A DNA stretch of 64,000 nt from Caryophanales bacterium UBA5455 (GTDB lineage Bacteria > Bacillota_I > Bacilli_A > RFN20 > CAG-826): NCBI GenBank assembly GCA_002427365.1, contig DIQT01000007.1, positions 67,733 through 131,732 of the forward strand. The letters are read 5' to 3'. This document shows, piece by piece, positions 52,190-63,100 of the stretch. The position numbers were made by a program, and so were the translations under genes. Position 1 is the first letter of the stretch, and each line of letters opens with the position of its first letter. The notes under the pieces are model-generated. The model worked only from the letters and a program-made list of their open reading frames with translations. It had not been told where the DNA came from and searched no databases.

Positions 52190-53455
52190 ATGGAAAAAAT
52201 AGCGCAACTAATTTATCAAGACGATGTGCGCGTATCATTTGGTCGGCGCGTTAGTGCTACCTTAATTGATATGTTAATTTTTTCAATTATTGTCTTTTTA
52301 ACAATGATTAGTGGAACCGCTATTTTAAAGAGCCAAGAATATTATCAAACCCGCAGTCAAATTATTGAAGAAAAACGAATTGCCCTTTATCAAATTGAAG
52401 AAGAAGCAAAAGTTTATGAATTTGTTGACAATGAAGATGGTCGTTATTTATCACCACGTCCACAGAGCGAGACTTTTGAAGATTATTTACTGCAACACAT
52501 TCTTCTTGCTTATTCAAAAAATTCCAATCCATTTACAAATTTAGGATTAACGATCGAAAATCCGAAAAATTTACTCCCTGCTAGTTATGAAAATGATCAA
52601 ATTGCGTATTTTTACGCTCGTTATGTCCCCTTATACAATAATTTTCAAGGTCGTAATAATGATATTGTTGATTTAGGCGGACTTTCGGGGGAAGCTTATT
52701 TTTATAAACAACTGAAAGCCCATTCTAGCGATGTATCTTTTTGGAGTTTTTCAGAGGACACAACTGATTTCCCTTATTTATCAAGCGCTTTTGCGGCTGA
52801 TTTATACAAATATTTAAAAAGTGATAATAGTTATCAAATTGGTTTAAGTAACTACAATCGGTTGGGGTTAGTATTTCAAAGTATTTGGAAAGAAGAAGCC
52901 AATTTAATTGTTAATTCAGGCCGTTTTCAAGATGAATACAAAATATATTTAAGTAACTACGAAGATTTAGCGATTACTGTAAGTATTATCGTCTCACTTG
53001 GCTTTTTATTAACTTGGTTACTAACGATTTTATTACCAATGCTCATTTTTAAAAATGGTGAAACTTTTGGAAAGAAAATTTTAAATTTACGTATTGTTGA
53101 TGTTGAAGGTTACCCGTTATCTACTAGCAAAAAGATTGGTCATATTATTTTTTCGTTCTTTTTAACTATTGGTTGGACAGCCATACCTGCATATTTTGCG
53201 GGCGGCGCAAATTCTGGACTAATGTTTCCGTTTATGAAAATTGGTAATATATCGTTATCTATTTTCCATTTATTAGCTTTTTCATTGCTCTTCTTTATTG
53301 TTAACGCCTTTCTTGCTATTTTTTCACGTGCGCAAACCGGCGTTAACATGATGTTAAAAACGGCGCTTATTGATTATCGTTATCACGTAGAAGTTAAAGA
53401 TGTAGTTGAATTAGACGTTGATAAAAATAGCGAAGAAACAAATCACCAAAATTAA
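52190..53455 (+). CDS. RDD family membrane protein
   Basis: This 421-residue protein starts with an RDD motif helix (FGRRVSATLIDMLIFSIIVFLTM). It has a large extracytoplasmic loop of about 220 residues (about 45-260), then three more helices with NGETFGKKILNLRIVDVEGYPLS, the second RDD signature. It follows the ATPase by eight bases and may be cotranscribed. RDD proteins are of uncertain function; some are transporters. No link to sugar uptake is shown. Confidence 0.85.
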   Translation: MEKIAQLIYQDDVRVSFGRRVSATLIDMLIFSIIVFLTMISGTAILKSQEYYQTRSQIIEEKRIALYQIEEEAKVYEFVDNEDGRYLSPRPQSETFEDYLLQHILLAYSKNSNPFTNLGLTIENPKNLLPASYENDQIAYFYARYVPLYNNFQGRNNDIVDLGGLSGEAYFYKQLKAHSSDVSFWSFSEDTTDFPYLSSAFAADLYKYLKSDNSYQIGLSNYNRLGLVFQSIWKEEANLIVNSGRFQDEYKIYLSNYEDLAITVSIIVSLGFLLTWLLTILLPMLIFKNGETFGKKILNLRIVDVEGYPLSTSKKIGHIIFSFFLTIGWTAIPAYFAGGANSGLMFPFMKIGNISLSIFHLLAFSLLFFIVNAFLAIFSRAQTGVNMMLKTALIDYRYHVEVKDVVELDVDKNSEETNHQN

Positions 53456-54321
53456 TTTTTATTGTCTGACGCCTGATTATATCGTGACGGTGGAACGCCA
53501 TAATATTGAGAAAATTGTTTCGAAAAATAAAATTGATTTTTATAACCAACCGCGAATGCAATCTGGCTAATTGAGAATGATTCTTTCGCTAATAATTGAA
53601 CAGCGCGTCGCATGCGAAGTTGAATAACATAATCAATTGGACTAATTGACATCACTTCTTTAAAAAGTCGACTAATATAGGCTGGTGAGAAATAGAAGTG
53701 ACTAGCAACCTTACTAATTGTTAAATTACTATTCGTGAAGTTGTTATCAATGTATTCCTTAATCTTCTTAACGTTACATTCGCTTGTTAAAGAACCATCA
53801 ACTGTTGATTTTCTTTCAAAGTTACGAAGCAAATAACTAAATATTTTCATCAGTTCACTTGTAATGCGTAGTGTCTCAGCGGTCATGTTTGTTTCTTGCT
53901 GATCATTATCAAAAATTTTATAAAAGCATGTAGTAATTTCCTTATAATCTTCGACATGTAAAATTTGATTAGGAGAAGGAAAATTAATTCGACGGAAAAT
54001 TTTATTTGTAAGTTCTCCTGTTAATTCAATCCAAAAATATGTCCACGGGAAATCAGGGTCAGGCCGGTATGTTACACGCTGGGTTGGACTAATAACAAAA
54101 AAGTCGCCTGCGGTTAAAATTGTTTCTTTTCCATCGTCATAAGAAACATAACCAGCTCCGTCAACAATAAGGTGAAAAACAAACAAAGGTTTATTAAGTA
54201 TAATTGCTGGCTTGTAACGATTACACACCTCATAACCGATAACAGTCGGACTTAAATCCATATTTAATTCATCAGTAATCAACTTAAAACTTAGTGTTTG
54301 TTGCTTTAGTGGGTTTTTCAT
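53452..54321 (-). CDS. AraC-family regulator of the glycan-uptake operon
   Basis: The start at 54321 follows AAAGGAGGG, giving 289 residues. A cupin-like sensor (VFHLIVDGAGYVSYDDGKETILTAGDFFVISP) precedes the double helix-turn-helix (LTISKVASHFYFSPAYISRLFKE and ISQIAFAVGYKNQFYFSKQFSQYYG). It ends 4 bases inside the convergent RDD gene and diverges from the permease operon, so it probably activates that operon. The inducer is unknown. The promoter TTTACA-16-TAATAT lies on the minus strand. Confidence 0.9.
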   Translation of the reverse strand: MKNPLKQQTLSFKLITDELNMDLSPTVIGYEVCNRYKPAIILNKPLFVFHLIVDGAGYVSYDDGKETILTAGDFFVISPTQRVTYRPDPDFPWTYFWIELTGELTNKIFRRINFPSPNQILHVEDYKEITTCFYKIFDNDQQETNMTAETLRITSELMKIFSYLLRNFERKSTVDGSLTSECNVKKIKEYIDNNFTNSNLTISKVASHFYFSPAYISRLFKEVMSISPIDYVIQLRMRRAVQLLAKESFSISQIAFAVGYKNQFYFSKQFSQYYGVPPSRYNQASDNKN

Positions 54322-54401
54322 TAAAATACCCTCCTTTACTAAAAAATGTATATTTATATCCCCGTTTGTTGGCCTTTTAAGAACAAATATCAAATTAATA
54401 T

Positions 54402-54429
54402 ATATTATTATCACAAAATTCTATGTAAA
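54402..54429 (-). promoter_or_regulatory. Promoter of the second araC-like gene
   Basis: On the minus strand, TTTACA (54424-54429) and TAATAT (54402-54407) are 16 bases apart. Confidence 0.5.
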
Positions 54430-54451
54430 AATCAAACTTAAAAAACTAAAA

Positions 54452-54465
54452 TGAAAGCGCTTAGG
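54452..54465 (+). promoter_or_regulatory. cre-like catabolite repression site
   Basis: TGAAAGCGCTTAGG fits the CcpA consensus TGWAANCGNTNWCA except for the last two bases. It overlaps the AGGAAA ribosome-binding site of the permease gene, so binding would block transcription through the start region. Confidence 0.5.
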
Positions 54466-54472
54466 AAAACTT

Positions 54473-55468
54473 ATGAATAATTATCAAACACCAGCAGCGA
54501 TGAATTTGCAAACTTTGAATATTGCAAAGATATCACGCCAACCACAAAAAAGATCTTGGGCGTCCAAAATTGGGCTAATTCTCTTTTTGATGACACTCCC
54601 AACCGTGATATATATATTCGTTTTTCATTACTTACCAATTGGCGGATTAATTATTGCTTTTAAAGATTATTCTTCATTTCGTGGAATATTTAGTTCACCA
54701 TGGACATCAATGGGCGGATTTCAACACTTTTATAATTTCTTAACTTCACCAAACTTTTGGGTAATTATTAAAAACACATTAGTTTTATCGTTAACCTCAA
54801 TTATCGTTAATACATTAGCGCCAATAATATTCGCGTTATTACTTAATGAAGTTAAGCCGAAGAAGTATAAAAGGCTTGTTCAAACAATTATGTATGCTCC
54901 GTATTTTATTTCTGTAACTGTTTTAGTTGGTATGTTGTTTGCGTTCTTTAATATCGACAGCGGTATTTTCACCCGCTTATTACAATTTTTTGGGATGAAT
55001 CTAAGCAATTTAATGGAAAACCCGGATTATTTCGCAATGATTTATGTCGTTTCGGGTTTATGGCAAGGATTAGGCTGGTGGTCAATTGTTTATATGGGAA
55101 ACCTAGCAAATATTGATCCAAACTTACATGACGCCGCCATAATTGATGGGGCGGGCCGGTTACGGCGCATTATTTATATTAATTTACCCGCAATTATTCC
55201 GTTAGCAGTAATTATGTTTATCATGTCGATTGGTAATGTTTTAACAGTTGGTTTTGAAAAGGTGTATTTGATGCAACTAGCAACAAATCTCTCAAAATCC
55301 GAAATTATATCAACATACGTTTACCGTGTATCATTTCCTGATTTTGGTGGAATTCCCCAATTCTCGTACGCAACGGCAATTGGTTTATTCAATTCGCTTA
55401 TTAACATTATCATTCTTATTGGAGCGAATAGTATCTCAAAGAAACTATCCGATAATTCCTTGTGGTAG
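54473..55468 (+). CDS. ABC transporter permease, LplB type
   Basis: This 331-residue protein has six membrane helices after a charged N-terminus and the EAA loop DAAIIDGAGRLRRIIYINLPAI. The N-terminal stretch FHYLPIGGLIIAFKDY is that of the LplB/YtcP-YteP group, which imports complex oligosaccharides (for example from rhamnogalacturonan or alginate). It is the first gene of the six-gene operon. Confidence 0.92.
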   Translation: MNNYQTPAAMNLQTLNIAKISRQPQKRSWASKIGLILFLMTLPTVIYIFVFHYLPIGGLIIAFKDYSSFRGIFSSPWTSMGGFQHFYNFLTSPNFWVIIKNTLVLSLTSIIVNTLAPIIFALLLNEVKPKKYKRLVQTIMYAPYFISVTVLVGMLFAFFNIDSGIFTRLLQFFGMNLSNLMENPDYFAMIYVVSGLWQGLGWWSIVYMGNLANIDPNLHDAAIIDGAGRLRRIIYINLPAIIPLAVIMFIMSIGNVLTVGFEKVYLMQLATNLSKSEIISTYVYRVSFPDFGGIPQFSYATAIGLFNSLINIIILIGANSISKKLSDNSLW

Positions 55469-55477
55469 GAGGTCGCT

Positions 55478-56341
55478 ATGGGCTGGAAACATAAAGGTGC
55501 AAACCGTGCCTTTGACATCTTCATTATTATCTTAGTTGGCTTTATTGCTTTGATGTTTCTTTTACCATTATTACATGTTTTAGCCGCTTCCTTTTCGAGT
55601 GCCGATCAAGTTGTCGCTGGCAATGTTGGATTATTTCCAGTGCAATTTAGTTTAGAAGGATATAAATATATTTTTAAAGAAAAGATGATTTGGACCGGCT
55701 TTCGTAATTCGCTAATTTATACAGTTGTCGGGACGATTATTCAAGTCGCATGTCAATTCTTATGTGCATATCCATTATCACGGCCTGATTTTAAAGGCCG
55801 AAAAGTAATAAATATTTTCTTAGTTTTAACGATGTTTATTGGTGGCGGAATGATTCCAACATATTTATTAGTTACCGGTTTAGGTTTATATGACTCAATG
55901 TGGGCAATTATTTTACCAGGTGTCGTATCGGTATTTAATATCATCGTTATTCGGACTTATATGCAATCATCAATTGGTACAGAAGTTCAAGAAGCAGCAA
56001 TGATTGATGGGTGTGGCGATTGGCGAATTTTCACACGGATTATTTTGCCATTATGCCGCCCAATAATTGCGGTCATGATTTTATATGGTGTTGTTGGCTT
56101 TTGGAATTCTTATTTTAACGCGTTGATGTATATCCAAGACACATCATTATATCCACTTCAAAATGTTTTAAATTCAATTTTGATTTCAAATGAAGCCGCT
56201 CTTGGTGGCGGTGATGTTAATTTAGCCGAACAACTTAAATATGTGACGATTGTTATCTCGAGCTTACCACTACTCATTATTTATCCATTCTTCCAAAAAT
56301 ACTTTGAAAAGGGCGTCACTATTGGTGGCGTAAAAGGTTAA
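55478..56341 (+). CDS. ABC transporter permease, LplC type
   Basis: This 287-residue protein has six helices and the EAA loop VQEAAMIDGCGDWRIFTRIILPL. It ends FFQKYFEKGVTIGGVKG, the hallmark of the LplC partner permease. GGAGG lies before the ATG. It pairs with the preceding LplB-type gene to form the channel. There is no dedicated ATPase in the operon, consistent with use of the shared MsmX-type ATPase at 50454. Confidence 0.93.
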   Translation: MGWKHKGANRAFDIFIIILVGFIALMFLLPLLHVLAASFSSADQVVAGNVGLFPVQFSLEGYKYIFKEKMIWTGFRNSLIYTVVGTIIQVACQFLCAYPLSRPDFKGRKVINIFLVLTMFIGGGMIPTYLLVTGLGLYDSMWAIILPGVVSVFNIIVIRTYMQSSIGTEVQEAAMIDGCGDWRIFTRIILPLCRPIIAVMILYGVVGFWNSYFNALMYIQDTSLYPLQNVLNSILISNEAALGGGDVNLAEQLKYVTIVISSLPLLIIYPFFQKYFEKGVTIGGVKG

Positions 56342-56343
56342 GC

Positions 56344-58077
56344 ATGAATATGAAAATTAATAAAAATCTTACCATCATGGGTTTATTAACTATTGTAACG
56401 TTATCACTTGTTGGTTGTGGTAAAGCTGGCAATGAATATGATCAAGATAATTTTCTTCCAAACGGAACAGAAGATAATCCTTATCGAATTGTTAAAGAGC
56501 CAGTGACAATTAATATTTTTGCTCCCCATAGTAGTGGAAACCCCGCTTACGCTGATTTAACAATGTTTAAACATTTATCCGAAGTAACGGGCTTAAATTT
56601 TTCCTTTAATACACCTGATACATCAGCGTATGTTAACCAACGAGCCGCGATTTGGGAAGTTGGTAGTCGAGTACCAGATTTATTCTTGTTTAATAACGCT
56701 GTTTCTGAACAAGTTCAATTTATGGAAAATAAATATAATGCGTATGTTCCTTTTAATGACGACAATTATTCATATCGTGTCAGCGGGCACACTATTAACG
56801 TTGGTAATTTAATTAAAAATTATATGCCTAACTATAAAGAAGGTTTAGAAAACAATTTTGGTATTGATCTAGCAAAAGAAGACGCGGTCGCAATTGCAAC
56901 TTTATCAGATGGAAAAATGTATTCCGCTTTATCAGTAAAAGATGTTCCGCGGGATTTAACTTATAAAATGTTTATTAATCAACAATGGATTGATAACTTA
57001 AATAATTTTTATGGCTTAGGACTTCCAAATGCTGATGAAATTAAAACGATTGAACAATATCTTAGTGTCTTACGCGCTTTCAAACAATATGACGCGAATG
57101 ATAATGGCGATCCAAATGATGAAATTCCATTATCTTCAAAAGCGCTTGAATTTTTACGTAACTTTATTTTAGCTAGTTATGGGTATGTTAGCCAAGGTGC
57201 CGAAATAACTGAAGATGGAAGTGCCTTTGTTTATGTTCCGTATCAAGAAGCATACCGGAAATACTTACAAACATTAAATACATTATGGAAAGAAGAAATT
57301 CTCCATAATTCGACCTTTTCAATTACGACCGATAATCAACTAGCAACATATGGTAATAAGAATCGATTAGGTTCATTTGTGTCAGCGGCGGCGTATTTAA
57401 CAGTTGGTTACGCTAATGAAAAGGATTATGTTACGTTTGGTCCACTAACGTCTAGCTATTATACTGGCACTCCACTTCATTTGGGATTTGGTTCGTTTAT
57501 TCCTGATGGTGCAGTTATTACGCAGTCCTCAATCTATCCGCGTGAAGTTGCGCGTTTGCTTGATATTATGTATAGCGATTTAGGTGCACAACTTATTTCT
57601 TATGGTGTCGAAGGTCAAGATTGGACTTGGGATGATGATAGCAAAACATCATGGACATTTAATGTTCCTTCTTCGTGGAGTGGTAATCAAGAACAATACC
57701 GCGCAACAATTACGCCGAACGTTGGTAGCGCTTCAGCATTATATTGGTCAAACAGTTTTGTTGGCAAGATGAATGATGAAATTATTACATCTTTAAATAG
57801 AATGTCAGAAATCTATGTTCCTTATTTAAAAAATCCTGAACCATATGAAATTAAAATGAATTCAAAAGAATATGCTGAAATTACGCGGATTAAAGCAGCG
57901 CTTGATCCCCAACTTAAATACTTAGAAGCTTCATATGTTCGTGGTGATGATGGGGCTGATCCTTTTAATGAAGCGAGTTGGGAGTCATTCAAAAGCAAAC
58001 TTAGTGGTTATGGTGCAGACATTCTAATTAATAATTATAACAATGCTTTATTACTGTATAAGGAGAGTAAATCATGA
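56344..58077 (+). CDS. Extracellular solute-binding lipoprotein (LplA type)
   Basis: This 577-residue protein has a signal peptide with lipobox LVGC (lipidated C25). It has the long form of sugar-binding protein found with LplBC permeases. It contains ITINIFAPHSSGNPAY, a calcium-binding-like loop YDANDNGDPNDEIP (about residues 249-262) and a C-terminal region that packs as a two-lobed receptor. It delivers oligosaccharide to the permeases. It follows lplC by two bases and overlaps the next gene by four. Confidence 0.92.
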   Translation: MNMKINKNLTIMGLLTIVTLSLVGCGKAGNEYDQDNFLPNGTEDNPYRIVKEPVTINIFAPHSSGNPAYADLTMFKHLSEVTGLNFSFNTPDTSAYVNQRAAIWEVGSRVPDLFLFNNAVSEQVQFMENKYNAYVPFNDDNYSYRVSGHTINVGNLIKNYMPNYKEGLENNFGIDLAKEDAVAIATLSDGKMYSALSVKDVPRDLTYKMFINQQWIDNLNNFYGLGLPNADEIKTIEQYLSVLRAFKQYDANDNGDPNDEIPLSSKALEFLRNFILASYGYVSQGAEITEDGSAFVYVPYQEAYRKYLQTLNTLWKEEILHNSTFSITTDNQLATYGNKNRLGSFVSAAAYLTVGYANEKDYVTFGPLTSSYYTGTPLHLGFGSFIPDGAVITQSSIYPREVARLLDIMYSDLGAQLISYGVEGQDWTWDDDSKTSWTFNVPSSWSGNQEQYRATITPNVGSASALYWSNSFVGKMNDEIITSLNRMSEIYVPYLKNPEPYEIKMNSKEYAEITRIKAALDPQLKYLEASYVRGDDGADPFNEASWESFKSKLSGYGADILINNYNNALLLYKESKS

Positions 58078-60164
58078 AAAAACATTTGTTTATTGCAGTT
58101 CTAGGGACATTATTGCTTACGAGTTGTGGAAAAACTCCATCAGAAAGCCTTGATTCAAGTTTACCGACAAGTGAAGAACCTAGCAGTGAAACTATTAATA
58201 GTAGTGACGGTAGTGAAAAATTAAGTGAAGAAACAAGTGAAAAAGTAAGCGAAGATGAAAGTGAATTAATTAGTTCAGAAAGTAGCGAAGAAATTAACTA
58301 TATGGAACAAAACGAATATTTAGACGCTTTAAAACAATCTCCATATCAAAGCCCGCTTATTGTGGAAGATCAACTAGGTTTAACTACGCCGAGTATTGTT
58401 GGCGCAAACGAAGATCAACTTATCAATGAAGAACGCTATCCAAGCGCAACTGAAGGTACTATTTATTTAGCAGAAGATTATGACATAATTCCAAACGGAA
58501 TGAATAATGCTGGTAATTTATCAATTTTATTAAAAAATATTAGTAGTGTTTCTGGTAATAAAATTATTAAATTTCAAAATGCGACATATATTTTTACGGG
58601 AAAAGTTGATGTAACAGGTATTAAAGACTTATATCTTGTTGGTGAAGAAAACACAATGTTTTTATATAGTGGCTGGGGAACGTATTTCGAAGCCACTTTA
58701 TCAGAAAACATTCATTTAAATAACATTCAATTTGACATGAAATATTCCCCAACAATTAGCGGGACAATTGTTGCTTTTCAAGATGATGCTAATGCGCCTA
58801 AAATAACATTGTCAATACCTAATGAATTTGATTTAACGAATACGCTTTATCAAAACTGGGATGGGTATGCATGTTCTTATATGGAAACGTATTTAGACGC
58901 TAATAGCGGAAGATATGTCCCTGATCCAAACAAAAATCTCTTTTATAACTCGCCTTCAAGTGCAAGTTATAAAGGTGTAACAAACGTTAATTATAACGCG
59001 AGCACACGACAATTAGTTATTACGCTTAATAAGTCATTTCCGTTTGCAACATTTAAAGTTCCGGCTTTAGGAACAAATGTTTCTTTTGCATTCACAATGT
59101 ATGATAACCACGGATTCCGTTTTCTGGATTGCAAAAAAGTTTTCTTTGAAAATATTAATGTTTATGTTACCGGAGGAATGGGACTTAGAATTGAACGTGG
59201 CGCTGACATTTATCTTAACCGGACAAACTTTAAGATTAAAGAAGGTTCAGCGCGCATTATGACCGCAACCGCAGATATCATTCACACAATCGCATTGGAA
59301 GGGGATTTAAAAATAAGCAACTCAATTATTGAAGCTAGTCATGATGATGGGTTAAATATTAAAACTTTTTATACAAGAATTAGTGATGTTATCCCTGCAA
59401 GTCGCGAAATAACAGTTGTTCAAACCCAAAATGAAGTAAGTATTCCGTTTGCAGTTGGTGATACGCTTGATGTTTACGATCCAAAAACCATGGGTTTTGT
59501 CGATACATTTGTTATTGAAAGTCTTACAAAAGTTGGAACCGGTTATCGTTTATATGTTGATAAACGACCAAGCCGTGATCTCATTGATCTTAATGCGGGT
59601 AACGCGACAAAAGTAACGAAGTTAAAACTAGAAAATTGTTTAATTCAACATAAACGAAATCGGGGTATTTTATTACAAACGCGTGATTCAGAAATTGTTA
59701 ATTGTACATTCCGAAATGTTGTTATGGGAGCGGTTCAAATTTTATCGGTTACTGACCAATTTAGAGAAGCAATTGTCCCACGCAATATTAAATTAACAAA
59801 TAATAAGTTTTTAAATAATCGAGGCGGTGATGTTAGCATTTTCACTTATGGTTCACAAGGTCCAAATGCTGCTGTTCCTGGCACTCTTCAAAATGTTGAA
59901 GTTACAAACAACTTTTTTGCAAATAATCCAAGCGTCCCGATTAATTTACGGGGTACAAGCGAGATTAATTTCGCACATAATTTGTTTTACTTTACGAATA
60001 TTAGGAGCGCTACTCTGATTAATGTTATTAACTCATTAGATAATACTTTAAGTGAAAATGTCGCGTTCTTTAATAGTGGAAATTATAGCGATGTAAATTT
60101 TGTCTCACTAACAAACTCAACGAATGTTGTCTCATCTAATAATCGAATCACGGGAGGAAACTAA
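58074..60164 (+). CDS. Right-handed beta-helix lipoprotein, GH110-like (1)
   Basis: This 696-residue lipoprotein has lipobox LTSC (C18). A Ser/Glu-rich linker (19-75), a short module at 80-125 shared with the next protein, then a parallel beta-helix follow. The helix carries TATADIIHTIALEGDLKISN, SHDDGLNIKTFY and RNRGILLQTR, which resemble motifs of GH110 alpha-galactosidases. Both the ADxxH and the SHDDxLN stretches are kept, so enzymatic activity is possible. It is cotranslated with the binding protein (ATGA). No clear carbohydrate-binding module is seen. Confidence 0.75.
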   Translation: MKKHLFIAVLGTLLLTSCGKTPSESLDSSLPTSEEPSSETINSSDGSEKLSEETSEKVSEDESELISSESSEEINYMEQNEYLDALKQSPYQSPLIVEDQLGLTTPSIVGANEDQLINEERYPSATEGTIYLAEDYDIIPNGMNNAGNLSILLKNISSVSGNKIIKFQNATYIFTGKVDVTGIKDLYLVGEENTMFLYSGWGTYFEATLSENIHLNNIQFDMKYSPTISGTIVAFQDDANAPKITLSIPNEFDLTNTLYQNWDGYACSYMETYLDANSGRYVPDPNKNLFYNSPSSASYKGVTNVNYNASTRQLVITLNKSFPFATFKVPALGTNVSFAFTMYDNHGFRFLDCKKVFFENINVYVTGGMGLRIERGADIYLNRTNFKIKEGSARIMTATADIIHTIALEGDLKISNSIIEASHDDGLNIKTFYTRISDVIPASREITVVQTQNEVSIPFAVGDTLDVYDPKTMGFVDTFVIESLTKVGTGYRLYVDKRPSRDLIDLNAGNATKVTKLKLENCLIQHKRNRGILLQTRDSEIVNCTFRNVVMGAVQILSVTDQFREAIVPRNIKLTNNKFLNNRGGDVSIFTYGSQGPNAAVPGTLQNVEVTNNFFANNPSVPINLRGTSEINFAHNLFYFTNIRSATLINVINSLDNTLSENVAFFNSGNYSDVNFVSLTNSTNVVSSNNRITGGN

Positions 60165-60165
60165 G

Positions 60166-63100
60166 ATGAAACTGAAGAATAAATTACTATTTGGTGTTAT
60201 TTTCACTAGCTTATTAGTAAGTTGTGGTGGTAAACCTAGTTTAGAATCTAGTTCAAGTGAACCAAGTTCAAGTGATACAAGTGACGAAGTTTTAGTTGAA
60301 AGTGTTAATTTTACAAATCTTGAAACATCACTTAAAGTTGGCGATACTTTAACGCTAACTTATGAAGTGTTACCAAGTAACGCGAGTGATAAAAGTGTTA
60401 GTTTTGCAGTTGATAGTGAAATCGCTACTGTTAATGACGCCGGCATTTTAAATGCCTTAGCGGAAGGTAATGTTAACGTAACAATAACGACATTCAGTGG
60501 TGCAAAAACGGCAACACTATCTCTTACGATTACAGCAAGTGATATACCAAGTAAACTTAATGTTGATGAATATGCCGGCGCTTTAAGTGAAACGCCTTAT
60601 AGTAGTGCGACACTTATTGGTCAACAAAAGTATGGTCTTGTTGATGGAGGAGTCGTTGGTGTTCATGAAGAACTTATTATCGAAAAATATCCATTGCCAA
60701 GCGATGAAACGTTTGTGAGCAAAAATATTATTAATTATGAAAGTATTACTTTAACGGACGTTAATGAATATTTCACCGAAGTTAGCGAACTTAATGATTT
60801 CTATAAATTTCAAACAGCGTTATATTTAGCTAAAGCGATTAATGATAAAAATGAAAAAGCTAAAATTACACTACCTGTTGATGGGGTGCTTAATATTGAT
60901 GCTTCCTTATCCGAAACGTCAACAGCGTTTAGGATAAGTGGTTTAAAAGAAACGTATATTGAAGGTAATAACGCAACGTTTATTATTCATGTAGATAATT
61001 TGAATTGGAAAGGCTTCTTAACTCTTAGCAATTCAAAAGAAGTTCATTTTGCTAACTTTAAGGTTAAACATGCAATACCCGCTTCTCTAACCGGACAAAT
61101 AAAATCAATCGGTTCGTTAGAACGGAGTATGGTTCTTACCGTTGGTCAAGAGTTTTATCCATTACTTGAAGCTTTAAAAACAAATGCGCGTAAAATTCGT
61201 TCATGGGTTGAATATGATGTAAGAACAAAAGCGCCATTAGAAGGCGGTAACTTTATCGTTGATAGTTTCGATAGTTATACGATTACGGGCTCACGAGATC
61301 TTGGCTATGAAATTGAAGTTAATTTTAAACAAGTTATTAAACGTTCACGGTTACAATCATATGTTGCTCTCCAATTTGCCCAATATGACGCGACAGAAAT
61401 GAGCGTAAGTAATAGTGAAAATATTACAATTGAAAATATGACATTTAATCATGCTTCAGGGATGGCTTTGACGGCAGGCAATGTTAAAAACTTTTATGTT
61501 AATCGGTTTAATTTAATACCTTTTGAAGGTAGTGAAGCCTTAATGACGGCAACAGCTGATGCGATGCACTTTAACCAAATGAGAGGTGATGTCTTTGTTA
61601 CTAATAGTGTTATTAAATATTCACATGACGATGCCTTAAACTTTAAACACGGTTATTGGTATAAACTCATTGATGCAAGTGGCGGAAGTACAAAACAAAT
61701 TCGTGTGAGCAAAATTACATCAGCAATTCCTGAACCAGTCGTTGGTGACAAACTTGCGATTTATAATGAACAAACATTTGAATCACAAAATCCAGCACAA
61801 GGATATTATACGGTCTCTTCAATTGAAGTGAAAAGTACAGAATGGATTATTACAGTTAATGAGCGAATGAGTAATGTTGGTGAATGGGGACCGTGCCGGG
61901 TGACTTTCTTCTCAAATACACCAAATTTTGTGTTTGCGAATAATATTATTGCTAACAAACGAAATCGTGGTGTGTTAGTTCAAGTTCCAGGTGCAGTTAT
62001 TGAAAATAATACTTTTATGAATGTTGGTCATGGCTCAATTCAAGCTGCTTCGGCAATGGATGTTTATAACGAAGCGACAATTCCACATCAATTAACCATT
62101 CGTAATAATAAGTTTATTAATAATACATATATTACGCCAGAACCCTTATATGGTGACATCTCGATTTTTGCCATTTCAAATAACGCGACTGTTGGCCCAG
62201 CGGGAACAATTAGTGGCATCAACATTTCAAACAACTTTATCGCACGGAATGGTAATGCTGCAATTAGTTTGCGGGGCGTTAGTGAAACAGGCATCAAAGA
62301 TAATCTATTTTTTGAAACAAGTCGGAGTCAACCGTCAGGTTCGCACCTTAATACAATTGTCCATGTGTATAATGGCGCCTCAATTTTGGTTAAAGATAAC
62401 TATTCGCATTATACACTTGATCAAGGATTAAGTGGGGTTGTTTTAGAAGGAAAAACATCTCCAAATGATATTAGTTTAGTTAACAATACGAATATTGAGT
62501 TCCAAGCAAATAGCGAAAGCGGTCCGTCCGTTAATATTCAAAAGGCAACATCGGCAATAACGCTTGACGGTAATTTAAGTGAATGGGCAGGCGCGGGGGC
62601 CTATGCTGTACCAATTGATGGCGTTTCTGATGCCGAAGGGAAAGAATTTACTGAAGCCGAACTAAGCGCGCACTTTGCGATAAATTCGCTATATCTTACG
62701 CATAGTGATGATGGAATTTATATAGGATTTGATGTTAAAGATGATTTATTAGATATTCGGACAGTAAATGATTTCTGGTTAGGTGATGCTGTTGAAATAT
62801 TTATGTCGACAGTCACAAATATGCCGAATGCTGATTTGATGGTTTATAAAGAAGATGGTGGTGTCTTACAAGCTGCGTTTGCACCAAATTGGGAGTCAAG
62901 TAACGGCGTTGCTGTTGCTAGTGTGAGGACAAACTCAACATACGTAACGAAGATTAATTTGATGCAAACTGCAATTGTCACCACGGCCGAGGGTTATGTA
63001 GGCGAAGTGTTCATTCCTTTCGCGATGGCACCGGAATTTAAAACGAGTATTGCTGCTGGCGAACCAATTGCCATGGCGATTGTTGTTGCGGATGCTGAAC

